This document shows positions 27,085-35,663 of a DNA stretch of 64,000 bases, in pieces. Origin of the DNA: Brevibacillus gelatini (lineage in GTDB: Bacteria > Bacillota > Bacilli > Brevibacillales > Brevibacillaceae). Positions within the stretch are counted from its first letter, which is position 1. The number at the start of each line of letters is the position of its first letter. The position numbers were made by a program, and so were the translations under genes. The stretch spans positions 62,001 through 126,000 of the forward strand of contig NZ_RHHS01000015.1 of NCBI RefSeq assembly GCF_003710935.1. The letters run 5' to 3'. The notes under the pieces were generated by a model. The model had not been told where the DNA came from and searched no databases. It was given only the letters and a program-made list of their open reading frames with translations.

Positions 27085-27843
27085 ATGAATCAGGGAATCA
27101 TTCCGATACAGGAAAAACGACAATACAAAGGCTGGAGGATGACGCAGACGTGGGAACATTTGCTGTTCGCGCACTGGGCCGTTTCGCCCAAGGCACTGCG
27201 CGGACTGATTCCGGCAGGGCTGGAACTCGATACGCATGATGGGTTTGCCTGGATCAGCGTCATTCCGTTTCTGCTCACCAGAGTCCGTCTCCGTCACCTG
27301 TTTCCGGTCCCGTATGTCACGACCTTCCCCGAAATCAATGTACGAACCTATGTAAAGGCAGGTTCGACACGAGGCGTCTACTTTTTGTCATTGGATACCT
27401 CTCATTTGCTCGTGACGGGCATAGCTAAATATTGGTATCGCCTACCCTATTATCATGCGAGGATGGATTTTCGGCCCCACGCGACCCGCATCGATTTTCA
27501 ATCGGAGCGACGGCCGGAAAAGACGCCTGCGTTTTGCGGCAGCTACTGGCCGGTGTCCGAGCCTGCTCTTGCCGGCGAAAACACGTTGGAGCACTGGCTG
27601 ACCGAACGCTATACCCTTTTTTGTCAATGCAAGAAAACAAAAAGACTTTACTATGCCAACGTCTACCATGAGCCGTGGATGCTGCAGAGAGCCGATGCGC
27701 ATATCCAGGCAAACTCCATGCTGTCACCGTTATCCCTGACTGTCAGTGAGAAGCCTGACCTGATGGTGTACGCTCGCGGGGTAGAAAGCTACATCTGGCC
27801 GCTGGAAAGACTCTCCCTGCCTGAAGGGGAACGGAGCCAATGA
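27085..27843 (+). CDS. DUF2071 (YqjF-like) protein
   Basis: 252 residues. The N-terminal pattern MTQTWEHLLFAHWAVSPKALRGLIPAGLELD is the DUF2071 hallmark; FPEINVRTYVKAG, GVYFLSLDTSHLLVTGIAKYWYRLPYY and a C-terminal LSPLSLTVSEKPDLMVYARGVESYIWPLE block complete the family pattern. B. subtilis YqjF is the nearest named relative; the function is unknown. It starts after GGGGAGGG, and its stop overlaps the next gerC gene (ATGA). Translational coupling of a DUF2071 protein to a germinant-receptor lipoprotein is unusual. Confidence 0.88.
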   Translation: MNQGIIPIQEKRQYKGWRMTQTWEHLLFAHWAVSPKALRGLIPAGLELDTHDGFAWISVIPFLLTRVRLRHLFPVPYVTTFPEINVRTYVKAGSTRGVYFLSLDTSHLLVTGIAKYWYRLPYYHARMDFRPHATRIDFQSERRPEKTPAFCGSYWPVSEPALAGENTLEHWLTERYTLFCQCKKTKRLYYANVYHEPWMLQRADAHIQANSMLSPLSLTVSEKPDLMVYARGVESYIWPLERLSLPEGERSQ

Positions 27844-29000
27844 AGTGGCTTGTATGCTTGCTTTGCCTGTGCGCGTGCTTGCTTGGCGGGTGTTGGGACC
27901 GCGTTGAAATCAACGATATTGCACTCGTGACCGCAGCCGCCATCGACTTGTCTACACCCGACGTCATCGAGCTGTCTGTTCAGGTGTTTATCCCGCGTTC
28001 AGTCAGTGAAGGAAATGGTTCCCAGGAAGCGATGACGATCATTCGTACGGAAAAAGGCGACAATATTGCCGATGCGATGTCAAAAGTTCAGCTGAATGTG
28101 CCAAGGAAAGTGTTTTGGGGCCATTGCAGGGTGTATATTTACGGAGAAGCGCTGGCCAGGCACGGCTTGAACGATTTCGTCGACTTTTTTGCGCGTCACC
28201 CTGAGCCGCGCAACCGCGCCTATGTATTTGTGAGCAAAGGGAAAGCGCGCGATATTCTGCAGGTAATGCCGCCACTCGAACGATACCCCGCCGAAGTCGT
28301 TCGCAAGCTGTCGGACATGCATGTCGGGATTAACGTCACGCTGTTGGATCTGCAAAAAATGTTTGCTGCAGGCACAGATTCCATCGCCTTGCCGATGGTG
28401 GAGCTCATGAAGCCGCCCAATGAAGAGCGGCCCAAGGAAACAAACCCGTATTTATCGGGGACGGCTGTCTTCCGGAACGGCAAGATGATTGGCACCCTGT
28501 CCGCCCAGACGACGAAAGGGCTTATCTGGCTGAGGGACGAAGCCTTCCGCATGACCGTGACAGGCAAGATCACGCAGGAACGGGGCTTAGTGACGTTCAG
28601 GTCGATTCGGGAAAAGACCAGGCTGAAGCCCCGGATCGAAGACGGCAGATGGAAGATGCTCGTCGAAATCGACACAGTGGGATTCATCGTGCAAAACGGA
28701 ACGAGACTGACTTTGGACACACCCGAGCAGATCGCGAAGACCGAAGCGGCCATGAGCAAAGAAATCGAATCAGAAGTTCGGCTCGCGCTCCAAGAGGTGC
28801 AAAAGGAGTTACAGGTAGATATACTGAATTTCGCCCGACAGTTTCATCGCAAATACCCGAAAGAGTTTGCGGCAGTACGGGAGAACTGGAATCAGGTGTT
28901 TTCCGAAATCGAAGTGGATTTCAAAGTGAAGGTCAACGTCAGACGGACGGGCCTGATTGCTGTGCCAGCTGGCTTGCCCAACTCCGATGTAAAGCGTTGA
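27840..29000 (+). CDS. Spore germinant receptor C subunit 2 (Ger(x)C lipoprotein)
   Basis: 386 residues. Signal peptide with lipobox CLLGGC, then WDRVEINDIALVTAAAIDLS. The family blocks match copy 1 closely: DAMSKVQLNVPRKVFWGHCR, HPEPRNRAYVFVSKGKA, TKGLIWLRDEAF and NFARQFHRKYPKEF. It is a second lipoprotein subunit in the same operon, separated from copy 1 by the YerD-like and DUF2071 genes. One could pair with each B subunit. ATG 27840 overlaps the DUF2071 stop. A hairpin terminator follows. Confidence 0.94.
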   Translation: MKWLVCLLCLCACLLGGCWDRVEINDIALVTAAAIDLSTPDVIELSVQVFIPRSVSEGNGSQEAMTIIRTEKGDNIADAMSKVQLNVPRKVFWGHCRVYIYGEALARHGLNDFVDFFARHPEPRNRAYVFVSKGKARDILQVMPPLERYPAEVVRKLSDMHVGINVTLLDLQKMFAAGTDSIALPMVELMKPPNEERPKETNPYLSGTAVFRNGKMIGTLSAQTTKGLIWLRDEAFRMTVTGKITQERGLVTFRSIREKTRLKPRIEDGRWKMLVEIDTVGFIVQNGTRLTLDTPEQIAKTEAAMSKEIESEVRLALQEVQKELQVDILNFARQFHRKYPKEFAAVRENWNQVFSEIEVDFKVKVNVRRTGLIAVPAGLPNSDVKR

Positions 29001-29038
29001 TGAGGAAGCGAGCCAACAGAAAAAGGCAAGAACACAGG

Positions 29039-29068
29039 CTGATGCCGCGGCTTACGGCATCAGTCTTT
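29039..29068 (+). terminator. Rho-independent terminator of the ger operon
   Basis: CTGATGCCG (29039-29047) pairs with CGGCATCAG (29055-29063) and is followed by TCTTTTG. It lies 38 bases after the second gerC stop. Confidence 0.75.
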
Positions 29069-29146
29069 TGGGCATGCAGACTTGCCTGCTGCAGGACGGA
29101 TCGGTAAGATAGGAGAATGACACTTTTTCGATAAAACAGGGAGGAT

Positions 29147-30331
29147 ATGGTACTTGCTATGGGGCGAAAAGAACGAATAGCAGAGCTCGACCTCATTCGT
29201 GCCTTTGCCTTTCTCGCGGTCGTCTATCAGCATGTGATCGGCGTCTTTATCAGAGAGAAGGGCTTGAGTGAACAAACTGCTATCGTATACGGAATGTTGT
29301 TTCATTTGTTAAAATTCGCCGTTCCGGCATTTATTTTCATTACCGGACTGGTCTTGTTTTACAACTATTACGAAAAAGTCAACTACCTTGCTTTTATGCG
29401 CAAGCGGGTGACGGAAATTCTGGTTCCATATGGGATCTGGTCGGCCATCTACATGTCGTTGCAGACGAAGCCTCTGGGCGAGGGCAGCGCCTTTTTGTGG
29501 ACAGTCGCCAAAAAACTCGTGACGGGAACGGCGTCCTATCACTTGTGGTTTGTCGTGATGATCTTCCAGTTTTATTTGCTTTATCCGCTGTGGCAAAAGC
29601 TGTTTCGATTTTTGTATCGCCTGGTCAGTAGCCGCATCCGTTTTCTTGTGCTCGGTGCGGTTGCTGCGTGCGTGTATGCGGGTCTGATGTGGTTTTCCGC
29701 CCGCTATATTCCGGCGCACCCTGGCGATTTTGACGGAGGCTGGTTGGAAGCGTACTTTATCAAGTACCGCGACCGCAACAGCTTCTATTACTTCTTCTAC
29801 TTTTTGCTCGGCGGTGTGGCTGCCGTCGCCCTGCCGGCTTTCAGGGACAGCCTGCGCAAGCGCTGGCCGCTGATCGTGACGGCGTTTTGCCTGTTGTACG
29901 TCTGGATCGGCTACGAGCTGTTCCGCGACTCCAAGAGCGGCACGATCAATTTGAATGTCGCGACCTCCTTGAAGCCGTCCATGTTTTTCTACACCGTCGC
30001 TTCGCTTTTGGGCGTGTACGCCCTGGCGCTTTGGCTCGGGAAAAAGAAAGCGGCTTGGACACACTTGCTCGGGCTTGTCGGAAAGTATTCGTACGGCGCG
30101 TATTTGCTGCACGCATTGATTCTCACCTATTTGATGAAGGGGCTGCGCGCCGTTGAGCTGTTTCACACCGGGTTCGTCGGCAGCCTGGTCGTTTTTGTCC
30201 TTTGTGCGGCTGTCTCGTTTTTGCTGTCGTACGGGCTGGGCAAGCTGCCATTTGGCGCTCTGCTCGTGGGCGCAGCCGAGAAAAAACGGGTAAGCGCGCC
30301 TGCGCCAAAGCAACTGCAAAACGCCGGGTAA
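29147..30331 (+). CDS. Acyltransferase 3 family membrane protein
   Basis: 394 residues with about ten helices. The family signature at the N-terminus is RIAELDLIRAFAFLAVVYQH, with the catalytic-type His in VVYQHVIG near residue 28, and RKRVTEILVPYGIWSAIYM near residue 86. A TASYHLWFVVMIFQFYLLYP block near residue 130 is also typical. These enzymes move acyl groups (often acetyl) onto sugars or other envelope molecules at the membrane; the acceptor here is unknown. Start is either ATG 29147, very close to its GGGAGG, or ATG 29159 with a longer gap. The basic C-terminal tail is probably cytoplasmic. Confidence 0.88.
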   Translation: MVLAMGRKERIAELDLIRAFAFLAVVYQHVIGVFIREKGLSEQTAIVYGMLFHLLKFAVPAFIFITGLVLFYNYYEKVNYLAFMRKRVTEILVPYGIWSAIYMSLQTKPLGEGSAFLWTVAKKLVTGTASYHLWFVVMIFQFYLLYPLWQKLFRFLYRLVSSRIRFLVLGAVAACVYAGLMWFSARYIPAHPGDFDGGWLEAYFIKYRDRNSFYYFFYFLLGGVAAVALPAFRDSLRKRWPLIVTAFCLLYVWIGYELFRDSKSGTINLNVATSLKPSMFFYTVASLLGVYALALWLGKKKAAWTHLLGLVGKYSYGAYLLHALILTYLMKGLRAVELFHTGFVGSLVVFVLCAAVSFLLSYGLGKLPFGALLVGAAEKKRVSAPAPKQLQNAG

Positions 30332-30478
30332 CGTAAAAAAGGGAAGCTGTTTTGCGGTTCGCTGCCAGCCGTTTTCACGCTTTGACGGAAAACGGGCGAG
30401 AGATTTTATCGCAGAAAAAGGAATTGGGGCGTGGCGGATGGAAAAAAGTAGGAGCAAGAAGGGAGGATAAGATCACGC

Positions 30479-31378
30479 ATGCTCTTCGCCTACATTCAGT
30501 TGGCCCTATCAATGGCATTGGTAGGCATGAACATTTCCATCGGGAAGGAAATTGTTTCACACGTCCCCGTCTTTTTGTTTTCCGAACTGCGCTTTTTAAT
30601 CGCGATCATCATTTTGCTGCCGCTTTTGGCCTTGCGCGGCGAGTGGAAGACGTCGTGGAAAAAAGAAGAGGGAAGCGTTTTGTTCTGGCAGTCGTTTTTC
30701 GGGGTGTTTCTGTTCAGTATTTGCATGCTGTACGGCGTCCAATGGACTACCGCGACGGCAGCAGGGATCATTACCAGCACAGTTCCGGCCTGCATTGCGC
30801 TTTTTTCCTTTTGGCTTTTGAAGGAAAAGCTACAGGTGAACAATGTCGCAGCAATCGTCCTCTCGGTATGCGGCATCGCCCTGATTACATTTACGGGTGG
30901 ATCAGGCGTACAGACGCTTGCGAGCATGTTCGGCAACCTGCTTGTCTTTTTGGCTGTCGTGAGTGAAGCGTTGTTCACGATTTTCGCCAAGCGGTTGTCG
31001 GGCAAAATCACGCCGTTCCAAATGACCGCCGCGATCAATGTCATCAGCTTCGTCATGTTTTTGCCGTTTGCCGCCTGGGAGGGGATTCGCTTTGACTGGG
31101 GACTGGTTCCCGCCCATATTTGGTGGCTGCTCGTCTACTATGCCGTGACGGCCAGCGTCCTGTCCTTCTTTTTATGGTACAACGGAGTCGCCAAGGTCGA
31201 GGCGTCCAAGGCCGGCTTGTTTACCGGGATGATGCCGATCAGCGCGGCGCTCGTCGCTGTGCTGTTTTTAGACGAAGCGTTCACCTGGCTGCACGGCATC
31301 GGCATGCTGCTCGTGCTTGCCTCCATTTTCATCGGTACACAGCAGCCAAGGCCAAAAGGGATCACCTTGGAACGGTAA
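30479..31378 (+). CDS. EamA/DMT family transporter
   Basis: 299 residues with ten predicted helices formed by two EamA repeats. Repeat 1 includes FFGVFLFSICMLYGVQWTTA and ATAAGIITSTVPACIALFSF, and ends in FWLLKEKL. Repeat 2 includes NLLVFLAVVSEALFTIFAKR and ASVLSFFLWYNGVAKVEASK, and ends with AVLFLDEAFTWLHGIGMLLV. Members export amino acids or other metabolites; substrate not predictable. ATG 30479 follows GGGAGG by nine bases. The 147-base gap to the previous gene holds an inverted repeat (CCGTTTTC/GAAAACGG) but no clear promoter. Confidence 0.92.
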   Translation: MLFAYIQLALSMALVGMNISIGKEIVSHVPVFLFSELRFLIAIIILLPLLALRGEWKTSWKKEEGSVLFWQSFFGVFLFSICMLYGVQWTTATAAGIITSTVPACIALFSFWLLKEKLQVNNVAAIVLSVCGIALITFTGGSGVQTLASMFGNLLVFLAVVSEALFTIFAKRLSGKITPFQMTAAINVISFVMFLPFAAWEGIRFDWGLVPAHIWWLLVYYAVTASVLSFFLWYNGVAKVEASKAGLFTGMMPISAALVAVLFLDEAFTWLHGIGMLLVLASIFIGTQQPRPKGITLER

Positions 31379-31447
31379 TCGCCACACCATGTACCTGCGG
31401 GTTTGGTCACGCTCTTTGGAAATAAGGAGCACCAACATGTCCATAGC

Positions 31448-31485
31448 AAAAAAGCGCTTTGGCTTCGGGGCCAAAACGCTTTTTT
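31448..31485. terminator. Bidirectional rho-independent terminator
   Basis: AAAAAAGCGCTTTGGC (31448-31463) pairs with GCCAAAACGCTTTTTT (31470-31485) around TTCGGG, with one mismatch. It serves both the EamA gene and the convergent aminotransferase gene. Confidence 0.92.
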
Positions 31486-31499
31486 CTTACGCAAATTTT

Positions 31500-32807
31500 T
31501 TATTTCGCCAGGGCTTTTTCCAAATCTTTCACACCGCTGTAGATCAAATCGAACAGGTCGTCGATGTTGCCTTCCTCGATGCAAGAGAAGGCGATGCGCA
31601 GATCGGTCTGGCCGAGGGCGATTGTGCCTACGCCGTATTGATCCAAAAGATGCTGTCGGAGTGTTTCCGCATCGACGGTTTTCAGCTTGAGGCACATGAA
31701 GTAGCCGGAGTTGAACGGATAGTAGCTCCAGGCGTCGTCGTACTTTCCGCTGTCGAGCAGTTTTTTCACGCGGTTGGCGCGGCTTTTCATGATTTCGTAC
31801 TTTTCCTGCTTCTGCGCCTTGAACTCCGGAGAGGTGAGGGCATGCAGAACGAATGTTTGCGATGGGTGCGCTCCGCTGGAGATGGTAGCGCGGATGACGC
31901 CCAACGTTTTTTGCTCCAGGGCGGCCAACAGGTCGCTGGAAGGAGCAGCGTAAGTGATGAAGCCTACGCGGAAGCCCCAGACGTACTCTTCCTTGGTCGC
32001 TCCGTCGACCTTTACAGGGAGGATGCGCGGATGCACGTTGTAGAGGCTTGGGAACAGCGACTCGTGCAAAGAGTCCTCGAAGAACAGGCCAAAGTACGCA
32101 TCGTCTGTCACCGCAACGATGTTGATGCCAGCTTCTGCGCCTTCCTTGAGCGCTGCGACGATTTGACGGCCTTCTTCCGCGCCCGGCGTGTAGCCTGTCG
32201 GGTTGTTCGGGAAGTTCAGGACGACAATCGCTTTTCCTTTATCTTTTTGCGCCAGGATCGCATCGCGCAATCCGGTGGCATTAAATTTCATCTCGTCGTT
32301 ATACAATGGATAGTAGACCATTTCGGCACCACGGCGGATGGAGAAGGTCAGTTCGTAGTTTTCCCAGTTTTTGTCCGGGATAATCACGCTGTCGCCGCTG
32401 TCAGCAAACAGGTCGGCCACGATGCTGAGCCCGTGTGTCAGAGCATTGGTGACGATCGGGTTGCTGAAGGAATAGTTTGCCAGAGCAGGTTGTTCCTCAA
32501 TCATTTTTTGCCGCCATGCTGCGCGCAGCTCAGGTTTTCCGGCAGGAGGAGCGTATTCATACAAATCTTTCGGCTGGAAGGCAGACAGTTTGTCTTGAAT
32601 GACCTTCAGATGCATAGGTTGTCCGTTTTCCAGCGCAATGCCGATGGTGGCGTTGTATTTTTTCGCTTTTGCTTTCGCTTCAGCCGATTGGCTCAGGATG
32701 CCCTCTTTTGGAAAGTAAATCAGCTTGCCGATGTTGGACAGCATGTCAAAAACGTGTGGATTTTCCCGCTGAATCGTGTCATTCAGCTGTGATGCCAGTG
32801 AATGCAT
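31500..32807 (-). CDS. Class I/II aminotransferase (PLP dependent)
   Basis: 435 residues from the chosen start (ATG whose complement is at 32805-32807, behind GGGAGG); an upstream extension to 32885 lacks a ribosome site. Fold-type I marks: YEYAPPAGKPELRAAWRQKM, VTNALTHGLSIVADLFADSG, VVLNFPNNPTGYTP, TDDAYFGLF, and TKEEYVWGFRVGFITYA carrying the PLP-binding Lys. An Arg near the C-terminus (TDLRIAFSCIEE) is the expected carboxylate binder. Amino donor and acceptor cannot be read from sequence. Monocistronic by layout, with a terminator on its 3' side. Confidence 0.93.
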   Translation of the reverse strand: MHSLASQLNDTIQRENPHVFDMLSNIGKLIYFPKEGILSQSAEAKAKAKKYNATIGIALENGQPMHLKVIQDKLSAFQPKDLYEYAPPAGKPELRAAWRQKMIEEQPALANYSFSNPIVTNALTHGLSIVADLFADSGDSVIIPDKNWENYELTFSIRRGAEMVYYPLYNDEMKFNATGLRDAILAQKDKGKAIVVLNFPNNPTGYTPGAEEGRQIVAALKEGAEAGINIVAVTDDAYFGLFFEDSLHESLFPSLYNVHPRILPVKVDGATKEEYVWGFRVGFITYAAPSSDLLAALEQKTLGVIRATISSGAHPSQTFVLHALTSPEFKAQKQEKYEIMKSRANRVKKLLDSGKYDDAWSYYPFNSGYFMCLKLKTVDAETLRQHLLDQYGVGTIALGQTDLRIAFSCIEEGNIDDLFDLIYSGVKDLEKALAK

Positions 32808-32930
32808 GGTAGCCTCCCTCTTCCTTTGGAACATCTGTTTAACTTCATCTAACTTCATCAATAAAGATAGCGCATCTACATGCATTTGTCATCTAGCAGG
32901 CGGGGATTTTTCAGATTTTTACGGATTGCT

Positions 32931-32960
32931 TTGACAAGGAACGAAAACCTTTGCTACGGT
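32931..32960 (+). promoter_or_regulatory. Candidate sigma-A promoter of def
   Basis: Perfect TTGACA at 32931-32936, then 18 bases, then TACGGT at 32955-32960. The -10 is weak; the peptide deformylase gene starts 34 bases on. Confidence 0.45.
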
Positions 32961-32993
32961 GGAAGCACATAAAGGGGCAGGGGGGGAATTACG

Positions 32994-33524
32994 ATGGCAG
33001 AACGGACAATCGTACGACTTGGTGATCCGATTTTGCGCGAAAGGTCAAAACGAATTTCATCCATGACTCCTCATATGGAAATGATCGCGGAAGACATGAA
33101 GCATACGCTTTACGCGAAAAAAGGGCGGGCCGGACTGTCGGCCGTTCAGATCGGCGTACCGCTGAGACTGGTCGTCATTGATGACGGCAACGGCCTGATC
33201 GAGCTGATAAACCCGGAAATAGTGGAAATGAGCGGCATGCAGGTCGGCCCGGAAGCTTGCCTGTCCATCCCCGGCGTAGTAGGGATCGTCAGCCGCTCGC
33301 GCTATGTAAAAGTGAAGGCGCAAAACCGCAGGGGCGAGCCGTTCGTTCTGGAAGCGGAAGATTTTCTTGCCCGCTGTGTGCAGCACGAGATCGACCATCT
33401 CGAAGGCATTTTGTTCATCGACCACGTCGAAGCGCTGTACTCTGCCAAAACAGGAAAGCCGCTCAGGCAAAAGGAAGCCAATGCCATTCTGGCCTACAAA
33501 AGAGAGACGTACCGCAAAGCATAA
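32994..33524 (+). CDS. def: Peptide deformylase
   Basis: 176 residues. Removes the formyl group from new proteins using a metal held by Cys and two His. Motif 1 is GRAGLSAVQIG (Ser where GLAAxQ has Ala), motif 2 is PEACLSIPG (Ala where EGCLS has Gly), motif 3 is QHEIDHLEGILF. Metal ligands Cys, His and His and the catalytic Glu are intact, so it should be active. It precedes a homoserine dehydrogenase gene by 42 bases. Linear gramicidin is N-formylated, but nothing shows that this enzyme acts on it; a housekeeping role is simplest. Confidence 0.95.
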   Translation: MAERTIVRLGDPILRERSKRISSMTPHMEMIAEDMKHTLYAKKGRAGLSAVQIGVPLRLVVIDDGNGLIELINPEIVEMSGMQVGPEACLSIPGVVGIVSRSRYVKVKAQNRRGEPFVLEAEDFLARCVQHEIDHLEGILFIDHVEALYSAKTGKPLRQKEANAILAYKRETYRKA

Positions 33525-33566
33525 AAAAGCAGCGAAATCGTTTGGCGACAGCAAGGAGAATGACAA

Positions 33567-34577
33567 ATGAAGCGTTGGAACATCGTACTGACAGGATTCG
33601 GAACAGTAGGCAAGCAAATTGTGCGACTTCTCGCACAGCGCCAGGACAGGTACCGCACGCTGTACCAGGCAGACGTCCGGCTGGTCGGAGTGGCCAGATC
33701 CAACGGGGCGATCTACAATCCTGATGGCCTTGCAAAAGAACAACTGGAAACGCTTGCGAAGTCCAGTCTGCCAGAGCTGCCGGAATGGGACGGGGAAAAG
33801 TGGCTGTCGAGCGTAGAAGCGGATGTGCTGATCGAGGCCGGACCGTCTGATGCAAAGACAGGAGGGCCGGGCCTTCGCTACATCCGTCAGGCGCTTGCGG
33901 GCGGCATGCACGCGATTGCTGTGTCCAAAGGCGCGCTCGTCGTCGACTACAGAGGCTTGTCGGCCCTGGCGCAAGCAAACGGCGTACAGTTGAAAATCAG
34001 CGGCGCAACAGCCGCTGCATTGCCTACGATCGACTTGTTCACCTACAATCTGGCGGGCTGTGAAATCAAGCACGTTGAGGGCATTTTTACGGGAACGACC
34101 AACTTTGTGTTAACGAGCGTCATGGAGGAAGGCATCACGAGCGAGGAAGCGATTCGCCGGGCGCAAAAAATGGGCATCGCCGAACCGGACCCGACCTACG
34201 ACATCGACGGCTGGGATACCGCATCAAAAATCGCCATTTTGGCCAACGCCGTATTTGACGCAAAAGTCAACCTATCCGACATTCCGCGAGCGAGCGTGCG
34301 CGACTTGTCCCTGGAACAGATCGCGGGGTGGAAACGCGCTGGTCAAGTACCAAAACTGATTGGCACGATCAGACGGACAGCAGACGGCGTAAAGGCAGCA
34401 GTTGAGCTTGTCGCAGTTGAGGCCACGCACCCTTTTGCCAGGGTAAACCAAACGACAAAAGCCATCCGGGTAGAAACAGACGTCATGGGTGAACTGCTGG
34501 TAGTGGGAGGAAAGTCGGACCCTGTTGCAGCAGCGGCAGCAGCGTTGAAAGACCTGGAGCATTTGCTAGGCAGATAG
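33567..34577 (+). CDS. hom: Homoserine dehydrogenase (short form, no ACT domain)
   Basis: 336 residues. Reduces aspartate semialdehyde to homoserine. Rossmann start MKRWNIVLTGFGTVGKQIV, dehydrogenase marks GMHAIAVSKGALVV (Lys near residue 118), VEGIFTGTTNFVLTSVMEEG near residue 175, and EPDPTYDIDGWDTASKIAIL near residue 210 with the substrate-binding D residues. The regulatory ACT domain of typical Bacillus Hom (about 430 residues) is missing, so it may escape threonine control or be a secondary copy. No thrC or thrB is adjacent. Confidence 0.9.
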   Translation: MKRWNIVLTGFGTVGKQIVRLLAQRQDRYRTLYQADVRLVGVARSNGAIYNPDGLAKEQLETLAKSSLPELPEWDGEKWLSSVEADVLIEAGPSDAKTGGPGLRYIRQALAGGMHAIAVSKGALVVDYRGLSALAQANGVQLKISGATAAALPTIDLFTYNLAGCEIKHVEGIFTGTTNFVLTSVMEEGITSEEAIRRAQKMGIAEPDPTYDIDGWDTASKIAILANAVFDAKVNLSDIPRASVRDLSLEQIAGWKRAGQVPKLIGTIRRTADGVKAAVELVAVEATHPFARVNQTTKAIRVETDVMGELLVVGGKSDPVAAAAAALKDLEHLLGR

Positions 34578-34694
34578 CAGGGATGTTTGCACCGCCATCT
34601 GCCGCTTCCAGCGATCGGCAGGCATGATTCGGCTTTGTTTTCGCGCATACTAGAAACGTGCCACGCACAAATAGCAGCGAGGGGGACTATACGG

Positions 34695-34853
34695 ATGAAG
34701 CAATCGTCTGATGTCAATGCCGAACTGCAACAAGTCTCTGCCTATCCAACCAAGCAGGAGATGAACCAAAAGGACGTCGCTCTGTTTGAGGAGCAGAAAG
34801 ACTGCGGCTGTACCCTCAAAGCGAAAAACGCGGCAAATACGGAGCAAGGATAG
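34695..34853 (+). CDS. Small soluble protein, unknown function (52 aa)
   Basis: ATG 34695 follows GAGGGGG by about nine bases. The 52-residue product is polar and Gln/Lys/Glu-rich, with a Cys-Gly-Cys pair in QKDCGCTLKAKN and no membrane helix. A terminator hairpin follows directly, so it is probably a real transcription unit. CGC near the end could bind metal or form a redox pair, but the family is not recognised. Confidence 0.55.
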   Translation: MKQSSDVNAELQQVSAYPTKQEMNQKDVALFEEQKDCGCTLKAKNAANTEQG

Positions 34854-34860
34854 CTCCACA

Positions 34861-34906
34861 CGAAAAAGCCGGGCCTCTTTTTCGAAAAGAGATACCCGGC
34901 TTTCGT
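34861..34906. terminator. Rho-independent terminator (convergent genes)
   Basis: CGAAAAAGCCGGG (34861-34873) pairs with CCCGGCTTTCG (34896-34906) around an inner CTCTTTTTCGAAAAGAG hairpin. It lies between the 52-residue gene and the leftward CAP-domain gene. Confidence 0.75.
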
Positions 34907-34942
34907 GTACGAGGCTACGCGATGCTTGGCGCAGCCATGTTT

Positions 34943-35647
34943 TTATCCGATGAATTCCTGAACCCAGTAACCGTTCGTGTAGCCGACACCAATCTTGGTG
35001 AATGCCGGGTTCATGATATTTTTGCGGTGGCCTTCACTGTTCATCCACTGGGTCATCACTTCTTGCGGAGTACGCTGACCCATGGCAATATTTTCTCCTG
35101 CTGTCATGAAGGAAATGCCGAATTGCTTCATCATGTCAAACGGAGAGCCGTACGTTGGGCTGTTGTGGTCAAAGTAGTTGTTGTTTGCCATGTCCGCTGC
35201 CTTGGCGAGCGCTACTTTGGACAGGGCCGCATCCATTGTCACAGGCGCAAGTCCTGCTTTGGCGCGTTCCTGGTTCACCAGATCAGCAACCTGCTTGGCG
35301 AAGTCGCCAGCTTGTACCTGTCCTGTCTGGTTCGCTGGAACAGTCGGCGTGACGTTCTGGGCCGGTTTGGCCGGAGCTTGCGGTGTTGGTTGCGCTTGTT
35401 TTTGCACTGGCTGCTTTTGCACAGGTGCAGGATTCACGGGTGAAACAGGCTGTTGTTGCTGCGCATTTGGTGCAAAAGGAAGCTGACCCATATATGGAAT
35501 CCATTGATATTGGAATTGGTATTGCGTGCCAGTTGCTGGTACCGGGCAATTTGCCGCAGCGGATGCAGATGGGGTAAATCCAGTCAAAGCCAAGCCCAAT
35601 CCCAGAGTCATCGCGATGGCAGCAGCTCCAATACGTTTCATATTCAC
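34943..35647 (-). CDS. Secreted CAP-domain (YkwD-like) protein
   Basis: 234 residues. The signal peptide ends near SASA (residue about 30). A Gln/Pro-rich linker (residues about 50-110, PVQKQPVQKQAQPTPQAP type repeats) leads to a CAP/SCP domain: VADLVNQERAKAGLAPV, AADMANNNYFDHNSPTYGSP, AGENIAMGQRTPQEVMTQW and NSEGHRKNIMNPAFTKIGVG. The conserved His and Glu pairs are present. Bacterial CAP proteins are exported and often sit in spore coats or cell walls. A ydaO-type riboswitch immediately upstream ties it to c-di-AMP and so to cell-wall or osmotic homeostasis. The start may be GTG at 35647 or the ATG two codons in. Confidence 0.92.
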   Translation of the reverse strand: MNMKRIGAAAIAMTLGLGLALTGFTPSASAAANCPVPATGTQYQFQYQWIPYMGQLPFAPNAQQQQPVSPVNPAPVQKQPVQKQAQPTPQAPAKPAQNVTPTVPANQTGQVQAGDFAKQVADLVNQERAKAGLAPVTMDAALSKVALAKAADMANNNYFDHNSPTYGSPFDMMKQFGISFMTAGENIAMGQRTPQEVMTQWMNSEGHRKNIMNPAFTKIGVGYTNGYWVQEFIG

Positions 35648-35663
35648 ATCGTCTCCTTTTTTT

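Noticed and set aside
32994-33524. Peptide deformylase as a gramicidin deformylating or immunity enzyme
   Set aside because: It has ordinary housekeeping motifs and sits with homoserine dehydrogenase, far from both clusters.
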